64,000 nucleotides of DNA, taken from assembly GCA_964444065.1 (NCBI GenBank), contig CAYUFL010000004.1, positions 1 through 64,000 on the forward strand. The letters are read 5' to 3'. Under the pieces are notes generated by a model that did not search any database, was not told the origin of the DNA, and saw only the letters and a list, made by a program, of their open reading frames with translations. Both the position numbers and the translations under genes were made by a program. Shown here piece after piece: positions 30,614 through 41,006 of this stretch; position 1 is the stretch's first letter; every line of letters begins with the position of its first letter. This DNA is from JBGMEA01 sp964444065 (GTDB taxonomy: Bacteria; Bacillota; Clostridia; Eubacteriales; Anaerofustaceae).

Positions 30614-31330
30614 TTAATCTGTATTTTTAGCAGTCTTTCGACTGAATGGATTGCTTTTTAAAAAATTAGCAATTGTTTCTCCGATTAAATGTTGCCCTTT
30701 TTCATTCGGATGGATACCGTCCGAACACATCAGCTGCGTATAATCGTCTTGTTTCAAAAATTCACTGCGTACATCAATCACCGCTACATGCATCTTTTTT
30801 GCAATTTCCTTTGCACATTTGTCATAACTTTCGTGCCAGGAATAGATGGTGTAAGGCGTTTTCAGCCATTTCAGCACGCCGTCTTTGGAGACGTCGGCCG
30901 GTTTTGTGACCCAGTTGAAATATCTTTGATAATCAAGGGGCGGCAGCGAGGCAATAACCGGTTTGATGCCTTTTTCCATGATCATATCGATGAGTTTGGT
31001 CAATGTCTGTTTATAGATTTCCAAAGGCGTATTCGGTTCATGTTTTTCATCCGGTGCATCGCCGACGGCTTTCCAATCAAAGTCACAGTCGTTTCCGCCA
31101 AGTTCCAAAATAATGGTATCCGGAAGCGAGACATCATCCAAATGTTTAATCAGCCTTGGTTCTGCACGCAGAATGGTTTGTCCGAATTTACTGAAATTTT
31201 CAAATTGAATGTCTGTAATATCCCGGGCTTCGGACAATGCGTTATCCTTCAGCAATACATACTTGCCGGACGCATCATCGTAAACAACACCTTTGAGAAT
31301 TGAGTCTCCCCATACCTGAACAGTATCCAT
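30614..31330 (-). CDS. SGNH/GDSL-family hydrolase
   Basis: The 238-residue protein has the four SGNH blocks: block I VWGDSIL with Ser10, block III LGGND, a mid Gly, and block V DGIHPNEKGQ with the catalytic Asp and His. No signal peptide is visible, so it acts in the cytosol. Members cleave lipid or carbohydrate esters. ATG 31330 follows GAGGTGTATT; the upstream codons were discarded. It is probably in one transcript with degV downstream. Confidence 0.88.
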   Translation of the reverse strand: MDTVQVWGDSILKGVVYDDASGKYVLLKDNALSEARDITDIQFENFSKFGQTILRAEPRLIKHLDDVSLPDTIILELGGNDCDFDWKAVGDAPDEKHEPNTPLEIYKQTLTKLIDMIMEKGIKPVIASLPPLDYQRYFNWVTKPADVSKDGVLKWLKTPYTIYSWHESYDKCAKEIAKKMHVAVIDVRSEFLKQDDYTQLMCSDGIHPNEKGQHLIGETIANFLKSNPFSRKTAKNTD

Positions 31331-31419
31331 AATACACCTCAACAACATCTAAACTATTTCATACGGTTTTCAAAACTATATTATATCATATCGATATAAT
31401 TGTCAATAGTTATGATGAG

Positions 31420-31448
31420 TTGAGTATTTATTTTTGCTGTGTTATAAT
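31420..31448 (+). promoter_or_regulatory. Promoter of the DUF1836/murI/add run
   Basis: TTGAGT (31420-31425) and TATAAT (31443-31448) are 17 bases apart, 28 bases before the DUF1836 start codon. Confidence 0.6.
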
Positions 31449-31475
31449 AAAATCGTTACAAGGAGGAATTTTGTT

Positions 31476-32057
31476 ATGAATTCAAAGGCAGAACAACTCA
31501 AAGAGTGGAATGAGCCGTTTAAAGAATACCAGATTATCACTGCGCAAAGCATGCCTGATATTGATCTGTATATGGATCAGGTGATTACGTTTATTTCAAA
31601 ACAATTGGAAGCGTTCACCAACGAAAGCGATAAAATCATTACCCCTTCGATGATCAATAACTATACGAAGGATGGAATTATTCCTCGTCCCGTTAACAAA
31701 AAATACAACAAAACGCATCTGACCAGCATTTTGATGATGTGCGTATTCAAACAAATTCTTCCTATCAATGATATTACTATATTTATCGATAAAGCGCAAG
31801 AGGAAAACATTTCCAGACAATATGATGTCTTTGCGGAAATGCAGAACGAACAGGTGCATAAAATTGCCGAGCGTCTCGATCAGGTACTCAAACAGATGGG
31901 TGATGACGAAAGCGATATTGCACTGTTGAAAATTGCGATGGAAATGATTATCGAAGCAAATACGCTGTCTTCTTATGCAAAAAAGATACTGCATACGATC
32001 AAGTCCGCCGAAGAAAAAACGAAAAAACAAGCAGAACGTCAGTCGAACCATTCTTGA
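31476..32057 (+). CDS. DUF1836 protein, MerR-like helix-turn-helix
   Basis: The 193-residue protein matches DUF1836: a middle segment ITPSMINNYTKDGIIPRPVNKKYNKTHLTSILMMCVFKQILPI, which is a MerR-type wing and recognition-helix pattern, followed by a helical C-terminal part. It is therefore probably a DNA-binding regulator, target unknown. ATG 31476 follows AAGGAGG; the frame extends upstream without support. murI follows 46 bases later. Confidence 0.85.
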   Translation: MNSKAEQLKEWNEPFKEYQIITAQSMPDIDLYMDQVITFISKQLEAFTNESDKIITPSMINNYTKDGIIPRPVNKKYNKTHLTSILMMCVFKQILPINDITIFIDKAQEENISRQYDVFAEMQNEQVHKIAERLDQVLKQMGDDESDIALLKIAMEMIIEANTLSSYAKKILHTIKSAEEKTKKQAERQSNHS

Positions 32058-32102
32058 TAAAATGCTCCTGTGGTATAATACGAACAGATAATAAGGAGCA
32101 AT

Positions 32103-32909
32103 ATGAACAGAGATTTACCGATCGGAATCCTCGATTCCGGTGTCGGAGGACTGACTGCCGTTGTACAAATGAATAAACTGCTGCCGAACGAATCCGTCAT
32201 TTATTTCGGCGATTCGAAACGGATGCCGTACGGCAACAAAGAGAATGATGAAATTATCGATTTGGCAAATCGTATGATTGCTTATCTGGAGCATATCGGC
32301 GTCAAAGCGATCCTGTTGGCATGCAATACGATTTCGTCTCAATTACCGTATTTAAAAAGTAATGTGCCGCTTTTCAGTATTGTGGATGCAGGAGCGAGAT
32401 CCGTTGCTGCCGCATCAACGAATCAGGGGTCTGTGGGGGTCATTGCGACCTGCGCGACCGTAAAAAACCGCACTTACGAAAATACGATCAACGCTTATCA
32501 TCCCGATATACGCGTTATTTCGAATTCAAGCGCATCGCTGCCGAAAATCATTGACAGCCAGATGGATGATATCGAACTTTTGACGGATAAGATCCGAGAA
32601 TGTGTCGATCCGATTCTCGAGAAGGATCCGAGTGTGAAATATCTGTTGCTCGGATGCAGTCATTTCCCCATTATCAAGCGGGAAATCGGCGCACTGTATC
32701 CCGAATTGATTTTTTTGGATCCCGCGAAAGAACAGGTGTCCATACTCAAAGACTATCTGGAATCAAACGATATGCAGACACCCAACCCGAAACGGCAGAT
32801 TCTGCTGTATACGACTGCCGAAACATACGAATATGCTGCTGCCATCAAACGACTCAGACTCGAGATCGATATGCTGATGAAAGTGAAGCTGCTGGAAGAG
32901 GACGAGTGA
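32103..32909 (+). CDS. murI: Glutamate racemase
   Basis: The 268-residue enzyme interconverts L- and D-glutamate for peptidoglycan. The active site is complete: Asp11 in ILDSGVGGLT, catalytic Cys74 in LLACNTIS, catalytic Cys185 with His187 in LLGCSHFP. Length matches the family. It starts behind TAAGGAGCAAT. The end of the gene is folded into a hairpin that spans its stop codon, which may partly terminate before addB. Confidence 0.95.
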   Translation: MNRDLPIGILDSGVGGLTAVVQMNKLLPNESVIYFGDSKRMPYGNKENDEIIDLANRMIAYLEHIGVKAILLACNTISSQLPYLKSNVPLFSIVDAGARSVAAASTNQGSVGVIATCATVKNRTYENTINAYHPDIRVISNSSASLPKIIDSQMDDIELLTDKIRECVDPILEKDPSVKYLLLGCSHFPIIKREIGALYPELIFLDPAKEQVSILKDYLESNDMQTPNPKRQILLYTTAETYEYAAAIKRLRLEIDMLMKVKLLEEDE

Positions 32910-32926
32910 AGCTCGTCCTCTCTTTG
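32898..32926 (+). terminator. Hairpin spanning the murI stop codon
   Basis: GAGGACGAG (32898-32906) pairs perfectly with CTCGTCCTC (32912-32920), followed by TCTTTG. The stop codon lies in the loop. The T-run is weak, so read-through into addB is possible. Confidence 0.6.
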
Positions 32927-32954
32927 TAATACGAAAGCAAGGGGGCACAAACGA

Positions 32955-35900
32955 ATGGTTCGCATCTGCTGCGGAAGACAGGGCTCAGGGAAAACGAGAC
33001 AAATACTGCAAAGCATTGCCGCTTTGCCCCGCACGGAACGGATTTTTCTGTGCGTGCCGGAACAGTTCACTTATGAAGCGGAGCGGATGCTGTTTGATGA
33101 ACTGGATACGAACGGTATCATGCATGTTCAGGTTGTCAGTCTTCAGCGGCTTGCAACGATCATCGGCGGCAGAACCCCGCTCAAAGAACGAACAATTCTG
33201 ACCCGCGAAGGCAAAGGGCTGATCGTGAAACGGATTGTGGACGAAAATGAATCGGAGCTGCGCTTGTTTCGCGGTGTCAGCGATAAAACGGGATTTCTTG
33301 ACCGTGTCATGGCGTTTGTCGGTGAACTGAAAGAAAATGCAATTTCGGCCGAACTTTTGGAACGCGTCGCTGAAAGGGAAACGGACGGCACACTGAAGGA
33401 AAAACTCTCTGATATCGGTATGATCTATCGTCGATACGAAGAAATACTCTCACGCGATTATATCGATCCGCAGGATTATCTGAGCGAGTGCGCACAGTAC
33501 GCACTGAGCGATCCCGAACTGAAGGGGAGTCGTTTCTTTTTTGACGGGTTTCATACGTTTGACCGCAGTGCTTATCCGCTGATCGAAGCGATTATGGCGG
33601 TATCCGCGTCTTGCGAAATCGGACTGACATTTGATACAGATGCGTTCTTCTCTGTGAGCGCAGATACTCTCAGACAATTGCAGGATTGCGCAGAGCGTGC
33701 CAACCGGGCGTGTGAACTGATTGCGATGGGAAACAAACACATGCAAACAGAGGCAATTTCCTATCTCGAAGCACATTTTTCGGATACGCAAGCGTGCGCT
33801 TATCGTCAGCCAAGCAATGGCATTGCACTGGTGCGCTGCACAACCAAAGAAAATGAAATTGCATGCGCAGCAGCCGAAATTCTGCGTCTGGTGCGGGAAG
33901 AGGGCTATCGCTTTTCCGACATTGCCTTGATTGTACCGGATTTGGACGGATATGGGGAAATGATTGACGATGCGTTCGCGCAGAAAGAAATCTCCTGCTT
34001 CATTGACAGAAGAAAACCGATTATATTCTCATCTCCGGTGCGGGCATTTTTGTTTCTTGTTTCCATGACGGATCGCAAAATGAGCGGCACAGAACTGATT
34101 GCGTTCGCAAAGACAGGATTTTCGGATATTTCCGATGATGAATGCATGATCATCGAAAACTATGCACTCGAATGCGGAATCAAAGGTTCCATGTGGGAGA
34201 AGGAATTTACCCGAAACAATGCCGCAGGCGGATACGATCTTCTCTGTCTGAACGAAATCCGCGAAAAACTCGTGCGACCCGTCCTTGCCGTGCGTGAAGC
34301 CGTCAAAGGCGCTTCTGATATGCGGCAGTATTGCGAACAGCTTAACAATGCGCTTTCTGCTTGCGGATTCCGCGAAAAAATCAGCACTTGCAGTACACGA
34401 TTCGCAGAAAACGGCGATTATGAAACGGCAAATACGTATGCGCAAATATATAACAAACTGCTTTCCGTACTGGATCAGACATATGATTTTTTCGGAGACG
34501 AATCGCTTTCCCCTCAGGAATTTCACGATATGCTTGCATACGCGCTGACGGGGGCTTCGGTCGGGATCATTCCTTCCACGATTGATAAGGTGACCGTGGG
34601 TGATGTGCGCAGAAGCCGTGCCGGGAACGTGAAAGTGATGTTTGTGCTCGGCGCGAACGAAGGAATGCTTCCCGCGGATATTTCCGATCAGGGCATCCTC
34701 TCGGATGACGAGAAAGAAGCTGTACGAGTCAAAGGGCTTGATCTGATTCAGTCAGCGGATTACAACCGTGCCAAAGAAGAATTTTTGATCTATACTTTGC
34801 TCAGCAAACCTTCCGAACAATTGTATCTCTCCCGCTTTGCAACGGACAAAGAAGGAGAATCGTATGCGGCTTCGTCTGTGTATGAAAGAATCGAAGAGTT
34901 GTTTCCAAACTGCCGCATCCTTACGGATGAACCGACGAATGTTGATGAAGAACTGCATATGATTTCAGATCGGCATGGCGCACTGACGCATTTGAGCGCG
35001 AACCTTTCTGCGCGTGAATCGAAGGAGGAACGCGACCCCCGCTTCGATGCGCTTTACGACGATATTTTTCGTTATTTTTCCGAAACCCAGGCAGCAAAAC
35101 TGGAACTGATCCGCAGGGGGCTGTTATTTGACAACCGTGCGATGATCGAAGATTCGGCATTGTACAGCAAAGCAATGCCTTTGCCCGTGAGTCTGTCGGT
35201 GTCACGCCTTGAAAAATATACGGCTTGTCCGTTCAGCTTTTTTGCGGAGTATCTGCTCCGCCCGACCCCCCGCAAAGAACATGCCGTAAAAAATACGGAT
35301 ATCGGATCGGTGCTGCACAAAACGGTGGAACTGTATTCCCGTCGGATTCTTGATCGGACGGTCGATCCGCAGAGCGTTACACCGCAGGAAATCTCCCGGA
35401 TTTCCCGGGCAATCACAGAACAGGTGATTGCGGAATACAGTGCGGGACTTTTCGCGCAAATATCAAAAAGCCCGTATCTGCGAACGAAACTTATGCGCGC
35501 TTCCGAAGCGGCAATCAGCGAAATTACGCGTCAACTGAACCGTTCGGATTTTATGCTGACGGAAAGCGAGGCGAAATTTCGTTTTGACGGTGCTTACCAG
35601 CCGATCTGCGCCGATATCGAAGGGTACGGCAAAGTGTATCTGCAGGGCGTGATTGACCGCATCGATACCTATGAAAAAAACGGCAGCAGATATGTGAAGG
35701 TGATTGATTACAAAACAGGTGCCAGAGACTTTGATCTTACAAAAGCATATTACGGGCTGAGCCTCCAGCTGCCGGTTTACATTACAGCCGCTACCGCACA
35801 GGACGAAACAAGCAAAGCTGCGGGTGTGTTTTATTTCCGCATCAAGCCGCCGATGGTAAAAATCAAAAAAGAGAGTTCGGATGACGACATTGCAAAACAG

Positions 35901-36302
35901 ATTCGCAAAGACTTTGCACTGCGCGGGATTACCGTGCGGGATATGGAAATCATCAAGGCAATGGATAACGAAGCCGAGCATGAGTCATTTCTTGCCAATG
36001 TTACGCTGAACAAAAACGGTACACTGCGCGAATCGGATTCGCTGATCGAACCAGCCGTGTTTGATTCGCTGCTGAAACGTACGAAGCAAACGATCGAAAC
36101 TGCGGCAAAAGAAATGCTCTCAGGGCAGATCGGTATCACCCCTTATCGCTACGGAAAGAACGAAATTGCTTGTACCTACTGCAAACACAAAGGACTGTGT
36201 AAATTTTCCGAATCGTTCGGGGCGAATTGCTACCGCGAGATCAGAAAGAAGAAAGCAGCCGAACTGTATACGAAAATGCAGGAAACGGAGGGTGAGCTCT
36301 GA
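32955..36302 (+). CDS. addB: ATP-dependent nuclease/helicase subunit AddB
   Basis: The 1115-residue subunit pairs with AddA to process double-strand DNA ends for RecA-dependent repair and to degrade foreign DNA. It has an N-terminal Walker A (CGRQGSGKTRQIL), a degenerate helicase core and a C-terminal RecB-type nuclease with VIDYKTG. The four iron-sulfur cysteines are all present: Cys758, Cys1073, Cys1076 and Cys1082, in the spacing known from Bacillus AddB. ATG follows GGGGGCACAAACGA. The stop overlaps the addA start by one base. Confidence 0.96.
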   Translation: MVRICCGRQGSGKTRQILQSIAALPRTERIFLCVPEQFTYEAERMLFDELDTNGIMHVQVVSLQRLATIIGGRTPLKERTILTREGKGLIVKRIVDENESELRLFRGVSDKTGFLDRVMAFVGELKENAISAELLERVAERETDGTLKEKLSDIGMIYRRYEEILSRDYIDPQDYLSECAQYALSDPELKGSRFFFDGFHTFDRSAYPLIEAIMAVSASCEIGLTFDTDAFFSVSADTLRQLQDCAERANRACELIAMGNKHMQTEAISYLEAHFSDTQACAYRQPSNGIALVRCTTKENEIACAAAEILRLVREEGYRFSDIALIVPDLDGYGEMIDDAFAQKEISCFIDRRKPIIFSSPVRAFLFLVSMTDRKMSGTELIAFAKTGFSDISDDECMIIENYALECGIKGSMWEKEFTRNNAAGGYDLLCLNEIREKLVRPVLAVREAVKGASDMRQYCEQLNNALSACGFREKISTCSTRFAENGDYETANTYAQIYNKLLSVLDQTYDFFGDESLSPQEFHDMLAYALTGASVGIIPSTIDKVTVGDVRRSRAGNVKVMFVLGANEGMLPADISDQGILSDDEKEAVRVKGLDLIQSADYNRAKEEFLIYTLLSKPSEQLYLSRFATDKEGESYAASSVYERIEELFPNCRILTDEPTNVDEELHMISDRHGALTHLSANLSARESKEERDPRFDALYDDIFRYFSETQAAKLELIRRGLLFDNRAMIEDSALYSKAMPLPVSLSVSRLEKYTACPFSFFAEYLLRPTPRKEHAVKNTDIGSVLHKTVELYSRRILDRTVDPQSVTPQEISRISRAITEQVIAEYSAGLFAQISKSPYLRTKLMRASEAAISEITRQLNRSDFMLTESEAKFRFDGAYQPICADIEGYGKVYLQGVIDRIDTYEKNGSRYVKVIDYKTGARDFDLTKAYYGLSLQLPVYITAATAQDETSKAAGVFYFRIKPPMVKIKKESSDDDIAKQIRKDFALRGITVRDMEIIKAMDNEAEHESFLANVTLNKNGTLRESDSLIEPAVFDSLLKRTKQTIETAAKEMLSGQIGITPYRYGKNEIACTYCKHKGLCKFSESFGANCYREIRKKKAAELYTKMQETEGEL

Positions 36303-39300
36303 TGCAATGGACGCAAACACAAACGGAAGCAATCGAGAAGAGAAACTGTAATCTGCTGATTTCCGCAGGTGCGGGTTCGGGCAAAACTGCGGTGCTCACC
36401 GAACGGATTACACGGCTGATTGCCGAAGATCGCATCGAAGCCGACCGTATCGTCGTGCTGACATTCACGAAAGCGGCGGCATCTGAAATGAAGCGCCGCA
36501 TCCGCCAATCATTGCGCCTGAAAGCGAGAGAATCGGAAGATGCGGATCATTTGCGCAAGCAGATCCAAAAACTCGAGAAAGCACAGATTTCGACGATCCA
36601 TGCCTTCTGTCTGAATCTGATCAAGAAATACTATTATGTGATCGATGCCGACCCTTCCGCATCGGTGCTGCGTGATGCCGAGAGCGTGATTCTCAAGCAG
36701 GAAGCGCTGGAATCGCTGTTCGAGGACAAATATGAATCCAACGATGAGGCATTTTTGACCTTAGCCGATCTATATTCCCCGGGCAATGATGACGCACCCC
36801 TGAAAGAACACATCGTATCGCTGTATGAATTTATCTGTAACCGTCCGCAGCCTTGGACGTGGCTGCAAGACGCCTGCGCCGCCTTCGGCGCGGATGAGGA
36901 ACGCTTCGAGCAATTACCCGCCGCGCTCCTTTTGCGAGAACATGCGGACAATATGCTTGATGAGGCACTGCGTTTGGGGAAAGAAGCACTGCGGATTTGC
37001 GGCGCATGCGACGAAGACGGCAGACGCACGGCATATCTTGAGAAAATGACCGAGCAGCTCGGACGCGTACGCAGTGCATCCGACCGTTCTCTGCGTGCGT
37101 TGTTTGCGGCAATGGATGATTATGCAATGCCAAAATTTGATATCCGCACATCCTGTGAGCGGGGCGATGAAATCAAAACATTGCGGGCGGGCGCGAAAGA
37201 ATTGTATGATGATCTGAAAGGTTTGTTCGGTTTTTCGTATGATACCGTTCTTTGTCAATTAAATGAACTGGAAGTCCCCATGCTCACATTGGCGGATGCC
37301 GTGCGGGAATATGCTGCGCGCTATCGCAAACTGAAAGCGGAAAAATCCGGAATTGATTATACGGATATGGAACAGAATTGTCTGGAAATTCTGCGGAATG
37401 ATGCCGCGGCGCAGGAAATCCGAAACAGCTTCGATTATGTGTTTGTGGACGAATATCAGGACACCAACGCCATTCAGGAGGAAATCATCTGCCGCATATC
37501 ACGATCGGACAATCTGTTTGCCGTGGGCGACATCAAACAAAGTATTTACCGATTCCGCGAAGCAGAGCCCGAAATTTTTCTCTCGCGTTATCACCGATAT
37601 GAAAACAGCGGCGATTCTTTTTCGGCGTTGATTTTTCTCACGGAAAACTTCCGTACACAGCCCGGTATCATTCATGCACTCAATGATGTATTCTCCGGCA
37701 TCATGTTCTCCGAAACAGGAGGGGTCGATTACGAGCCGAACGAAAAACTGCGTGTCGGGAAACCCGCACAGGTTCGGATCAAACCCGAAATCCGCGTGCT
37801 CGAGATGCCGCAGATTGCCGACGGAGCCGAAGAAGGAAGCGACGTTTCCGATCTGAGTGAAACATTGAGCGGATACAAAAAGCAGGAAATCGAGGCCGCT
37901 CACGTGGCGAAACTTGTCAGGGAACTGCTCACGCAGAAACTGTACGATGAAACGCAGGAATGCATGAGGGCAGTGCGTCTGTCCGATATTGCAATCATCG
38001 GACGCAGCATGAGATCAAATGCCGCTTATTATGCAGACGCGCTCAAGTCGGTCGGGATCGAATCGGCGAGCGAACAGAGCGAACGCTATTACGACGAAAC
38101 CGAAGTGGCGCTGATGATCGCCCTGTTGCAGGTAATCGACAATGAGAAGAATGATCTGCCTTTGCTTGGCGTGATGCGCAGTTTCCTGTTCGGTTTCGAT
38201 ACGGACGAACTGCTCCGCATTCGTCTGGCACAACCGTCATGTACATATTATCATGAAGCTTTGTGTGCGTATCGCGACAACGGCGACGATTCTGCGCTTG
38301 CCGCAAAAATCGAAAGCATGCTGGCACGCATCGCAGGGTATCGCGAAATGAGCAAACATATGCCGATCGAGCGGATGATGCGCGCGATTTATACGGATAC
38401 GGATATATTGACTTACGTGGGCTGTCTGCCGAACGGCAAACACCGCCAGGAAAATCTGACGGAGCTTTTGCAGCTTGCCGCACAGTATGAAACATCCTCG
38501 CTGAAAGGACTGTATCACTTCATTCTTTACATCGAAAAATGCAGAGAGCACGACGCAGCGCCGCACGCCCGCCGGAATACCCGGTCGGAGGAAAAGGTCA
38601 GTTTGTTAACGGTGCACAAGAGCAAAGGACTTGAATTCGAAATCGTTATTTTTGTCGGCTGCGGCAACGCTTTTTTAAAGACCGAGCTCAGAAGCGATCT
38701 TGTGTGCCATAAAGATCTCGGCATCTGCCCGACTTATTACGATATGCAGAAATTCTATGGATGTGACACTATTTTTAAGGCTGCCGCCAAAGTTGCAATT
38801 GATGCCGAAAACAAAGCCGAAGAGATGCGTATTTTGTATGTTGGCGCAACCCGAGCAAAACAGCGGCTGTATTTTGTCGGAACGGTGAAAAACGGAAACG
38901 GCGCACGGTTGCTTGAGACGGGATGCCGATCGAAATACGAAATCCGATCAGCGAATCATTATCTGCAATGGCTGCTCGGCGGTATTTTATCAACCGACTC
39001 CGATCCGATCAACGAGATGCCGCAAGCGGAGGGATTGGCGTTCGAGAACAGTCTGTGGCGAATCAGTCTGCATGCCGCGAGCGATACTTTTGTTGTTCAA
39101 TCGGAAGAAGATTGTACTGATCATCCGTGCGAAATCGATCCGCAAAAAGGTATCTATTACGATAGGGTGCGTGCATTGCTTGATTATCGATATCCGCATG
39201 CGCTGTCGTCGCATATTCCCAGCAAAATGACGGTGAGTGAACTGAAGGACGCAGAAATACTGCATACGGGAGAAAAACTGATTGCGATGCAAAACGCTCC

Positions 39301-39859
39301 GAAATTTGCTTCTTCGGAAGAATCAAACAGCGGCGCGCGCATCGGCACACTTGTTCATCGCGCATTGTTGCATCTGAATTTGACCCGGCTGCATGCTGCG
39401 ATCCTTCGTGAAGAACTGAATGCGCAGCTTGCCTGCATGACGGACGAAGGGATTTTCTCGGCGGCAGAGGCTGCTCTGATTGATCTCGATATGCTGTGCG
39501 CATTTTTTGAAAGCGAAGTCGGATGCTCTCTGCTGGAAGCAGAAGAAGTACATCGCGAAATGCCGTTTATTATGCGAATGCCTGCGGGTGAAATCGATGC
39601 GGCATGGACCGACAGCGGAGAATACATACTGGTGCAGGGCGTGATCGATTGCTGGTTCCGCACAGGCGGAAGAACGGTACTGCTTGATTATAAAACGGAC
39701 AGGACTGCGGATGAATCCTCTTTTGCGTTGCGCAAAGCAAAATACACCGCGCAGATCCGATTGTATGCACGCGCACTTACGGAAATCACAGGGGAATCTG
39801 TTGATGCATCCGTGATCTGCTTTCTTGCAATGAATAGATATGTCTCTGTGAACGGTTGA
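36302..39859 (+). CDS. addA: ATP-dependent helicase/nuclease subunit AddA
   Basis: The 1185-residue protein is a UvrD/Rep-type superfamily 1A helicase with a C-terminal RecB-family nuclease. Seen are the Q-motif WTQTQTEAI, Walker A SAGAGSGKTAVL (21-32), Walker B FVDEYQDTN, motif V/VI VSLLTVHKSKGLEFEIVIF and VGATRAKQRLYFVG, and the nuclease site VLLDYKTDRT. Length is typical. ATG overlaps the addB stop (TGATG), with GGAGGGTGAGCTC as ribosome site, so the two subunits are translationally coupled. A terminator lies 60 bases after the stop. Confidence 0.97.
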   Translation: MQWTQTQTEAIEKRNCNLLISAGAGSGKTAVLTERITRLIAEDRIEADRIVVLTFTKAAASEMKRRIRQSLRLKARESEDADHLRKQIQKLEKAQISTIHAFCLNLIKKYYYVIDADPSASVLRDAESVILKQEALESLFEDKYESNDEAFLTLADLYSPGNDDAPLKEHIVSLYEFICNRPQPWTWLQDACAAFGADEERFEQLPAALLLREHADNMLDEALRLGKEALRICGACDEDGRRTAYLEKMTEQLGRVRSASDRSLRALFAAMDDYAMPKFDIRTSCERGDEIKTLRAGAKELYDDLKGLFGFSYDTVLCQLNELEVPMLTLADAVREYAARYRKLKAEKSGIDYTDMEQNCLEILRNDAAAQEIRNSFDYVFVDEYQDTNAIQEEIICRISRSDNLFAVGDIKQSIYRFREAEPEIFLSRYHRYENSGDSFSALIFLTENFRTQPGIIHALNDVFSGIMFSETGGVDYEPNEKLRVGKPAQVRIKPEIRVLEMPQIADGAEEGSDVSDLSETLSGYKKQEIEAAHVAKLVRELLTQKLYDETQECMRAVRLSDIAIIGRSMRSNAAYYADALKSVGIESASEQSERYYDETEVALMIALLQVIDNEKNDLPLLGVMRSFLFGFDTDELLRIRLAQPSCTYYHEALCAYRDNGDDSALAAKIESMLARIAGYREMSKHMPIERMMRAIYTDTDILTYVGCLPNGKHRQENLTELLQLAAQYETSSLKGLYHFILYIEKCREHDAAPHARRNTRSEEKVSLLTVHKSKGLEFEIVIFVGCGNAFLKTELRSDLVCHKDLGICPTYYDMQKFYGCDTIFKAAAKVAIDAENKAEEMRILYVGATRAKQRLYFVGTVKNGNGARLLETGCRSKYEIRSANHYLQWLLGGILSTDSDPINEMPQAEGLAFENSLWRISLHAASDTFVVQSEEDCTDHPCEIDPQKGIYYDRVRALLDYRYPHALSSHIPSKMTVSELKDAEILHTGEKLIAMQNAPKFASSEESNSGARIGTLVHRALLHLNLTRLHAAILREELNAQLACMTDEGIFSAAEAALIDLDMLCAFFESEVGCSLLEAEEVHREMPFIMRMPAGEIDAAWTDSGEYILVQGVIDCWFRTGGRTVLLDYKTDRTADESSFALRKAKYTAQIRLYARALTEITGESVDASVICFLAMNRYVSVNG

Positions 39860-39920
39860 AAGCTTTGCAGAGATGAGTTTCACTTTGCCGTTAATCGAAA
39901 TATAATGTTAAGAAAGCATT

Positions 39921-39946
39921 AAAACAGCCGAATATGGCTGTTTTTT
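39921..39946 (+). terminator. Intrinsic terminator after addA
   Basis: AAAACAGCC (39921-39929) pairs with GGCTGTTTT (39936-39944) and the T-run continues. A TATAAT at 39950-39955 just after it probably starts the next transcript. Confidence 0.9.
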
Positions 39947-39982
39947 CGGTATAATAATACCAGAAAATCATGAGGGACGGCA

Positions 39983-40912
39983 ATGAAAAAACCGGTCAAA
40001 TCATCCATCATTACGGTGGTGGTATTTACAGCGGCACTTTTTGGCATTTATTCCTGTTTGAATGTAAGCCATAAAGGGATCGTCGATAATTTAAGCGGAA
40101 ATTGGCTGGGTACTTCGGAAGACGGACAGGAGGTCTCGGAATATTCGGTCGGTCAACCGATCAACAGCATCAATGTGCAGTGGGACAGCGGTGATTTATA
40201 CGTATCCTCCCATGATGAATCTGACGTGAAAATCCGAGAGCTTTCGGATGAAACGCTTCAGATCAAACAACATTTGAATTATCACGTTGCGAACAACGTA
40301 TTGTATATCTCGAACGGCAATACATCCGATTCGTCTCTATTTCATTTGTCCAAGCCAAAGATTGACTGCGAAATTTATGTGCCTGCGGATATGCTGCAGG
40401 ATGGTGCTGACTCCATTACCGTTACAACAACGAAAGCGGACGTGCAGGTCTCTCAGATCATAATTCCGATTTTAACGGTAACAACAGAATCCGGGTCTGT
40501 GTTTTTTGATCAGGTTTTTGCAGAGCGAATGACCGTCGTGACGGTAAGCGGAAAAATAACTGCGGATAATGGGGTGAGCGACGTGATTGAATGCATGTCG
40601 CAATCCGGCACGATTGCCATCAATGACAGATGCAACGATTTGATTCTGAAAGCGACAAGCGGCGATGTCAGTGCGGCGCCGGATTACATTTTTATGCGTG
40701 CGGATATCAGCACCGTGTCAGGAAACATCAATCTGACCCTGCCGGAAAGCAGCGGAATGAAAATGAATATCAATGAAGGTTCCGGCAGCTTTGATTGCGA
40801 ATTCGATGTATTGACCAGCGGCGGCTACTATATCTATAAAAATGGAAAAATTCCGCTGAATATCAAGACAAGCAGCGGGAGCATCCAGCTGTATAAAGGG
40901 AAAACAAATTAA
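39983..40912 (+). CDS. DUF4097-like beta-helix surface protein
   Basis: The 309-residue protein has an N-terminal membrane anchor or signal (residues 8-27, ending IYSC, a possible but non-canonical lipobox) and a long run of short beta-strands with repeated phrases VTTTKADVQV, TTESGSVFF, VTVSGKITA, SQSGTIAI, ATSGDVSA, STVSGNINL and SSGSIQLY. This repeat of T/S-x-S-G-x-I/V is the mark of DUF4097, a beta-solenoid found in envelope-stress or adhesin-like proteins. Function is unknown. ATG follows GAGGGACGGCA. It is a single gene with terminators on both sides. Confidence 0.75.
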   Translation: MKKPVKSSIITVVVFTAALFGIYSCLNVSHKGIVDNLSGNWLGTSEDGQEVSEYSVGQPINSINVQWDSGDLYVSSHDESDVKIRELSDETLQIKQHLNYHVANNVLYISNGNTSDSSLFHLSKPKIDCEIYVPADMLQDGADSITVTTTKADVQVSQIIIPILTVTTESGSVFFDQVFAERMTVVTVSGKITADNGVSDVIECMSQSGTIAINDRCNDLILKATSGDVSAAPDYIFMRADISTVSGNINLTLPESSGMKMNINEGSGSFDCEFDVLTSGGYYIYKNGKIPLNIKTSSGSIQLYKGKTN

Positions 40913-40947
40913 CTCCGCAACTTCAACTTCAAATCGCGGAGTTTTTT
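40911..40947. terminator. Terminator between the DUF4097-like gene and the convergent membrane-protein gene
   Basis: AACTCCGC (40911-40918) pairs with GCGGAGTT and six T follow. It overlaps the stop codon region of the upstream gene. Confidence 0.85.
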
Positions 40948-41006
40948 ATTTGCCGAATTTGGAAGTTCAGCAGACTGTTTCGTATGCAATTCCGCAGAGT
41001 TGCGAG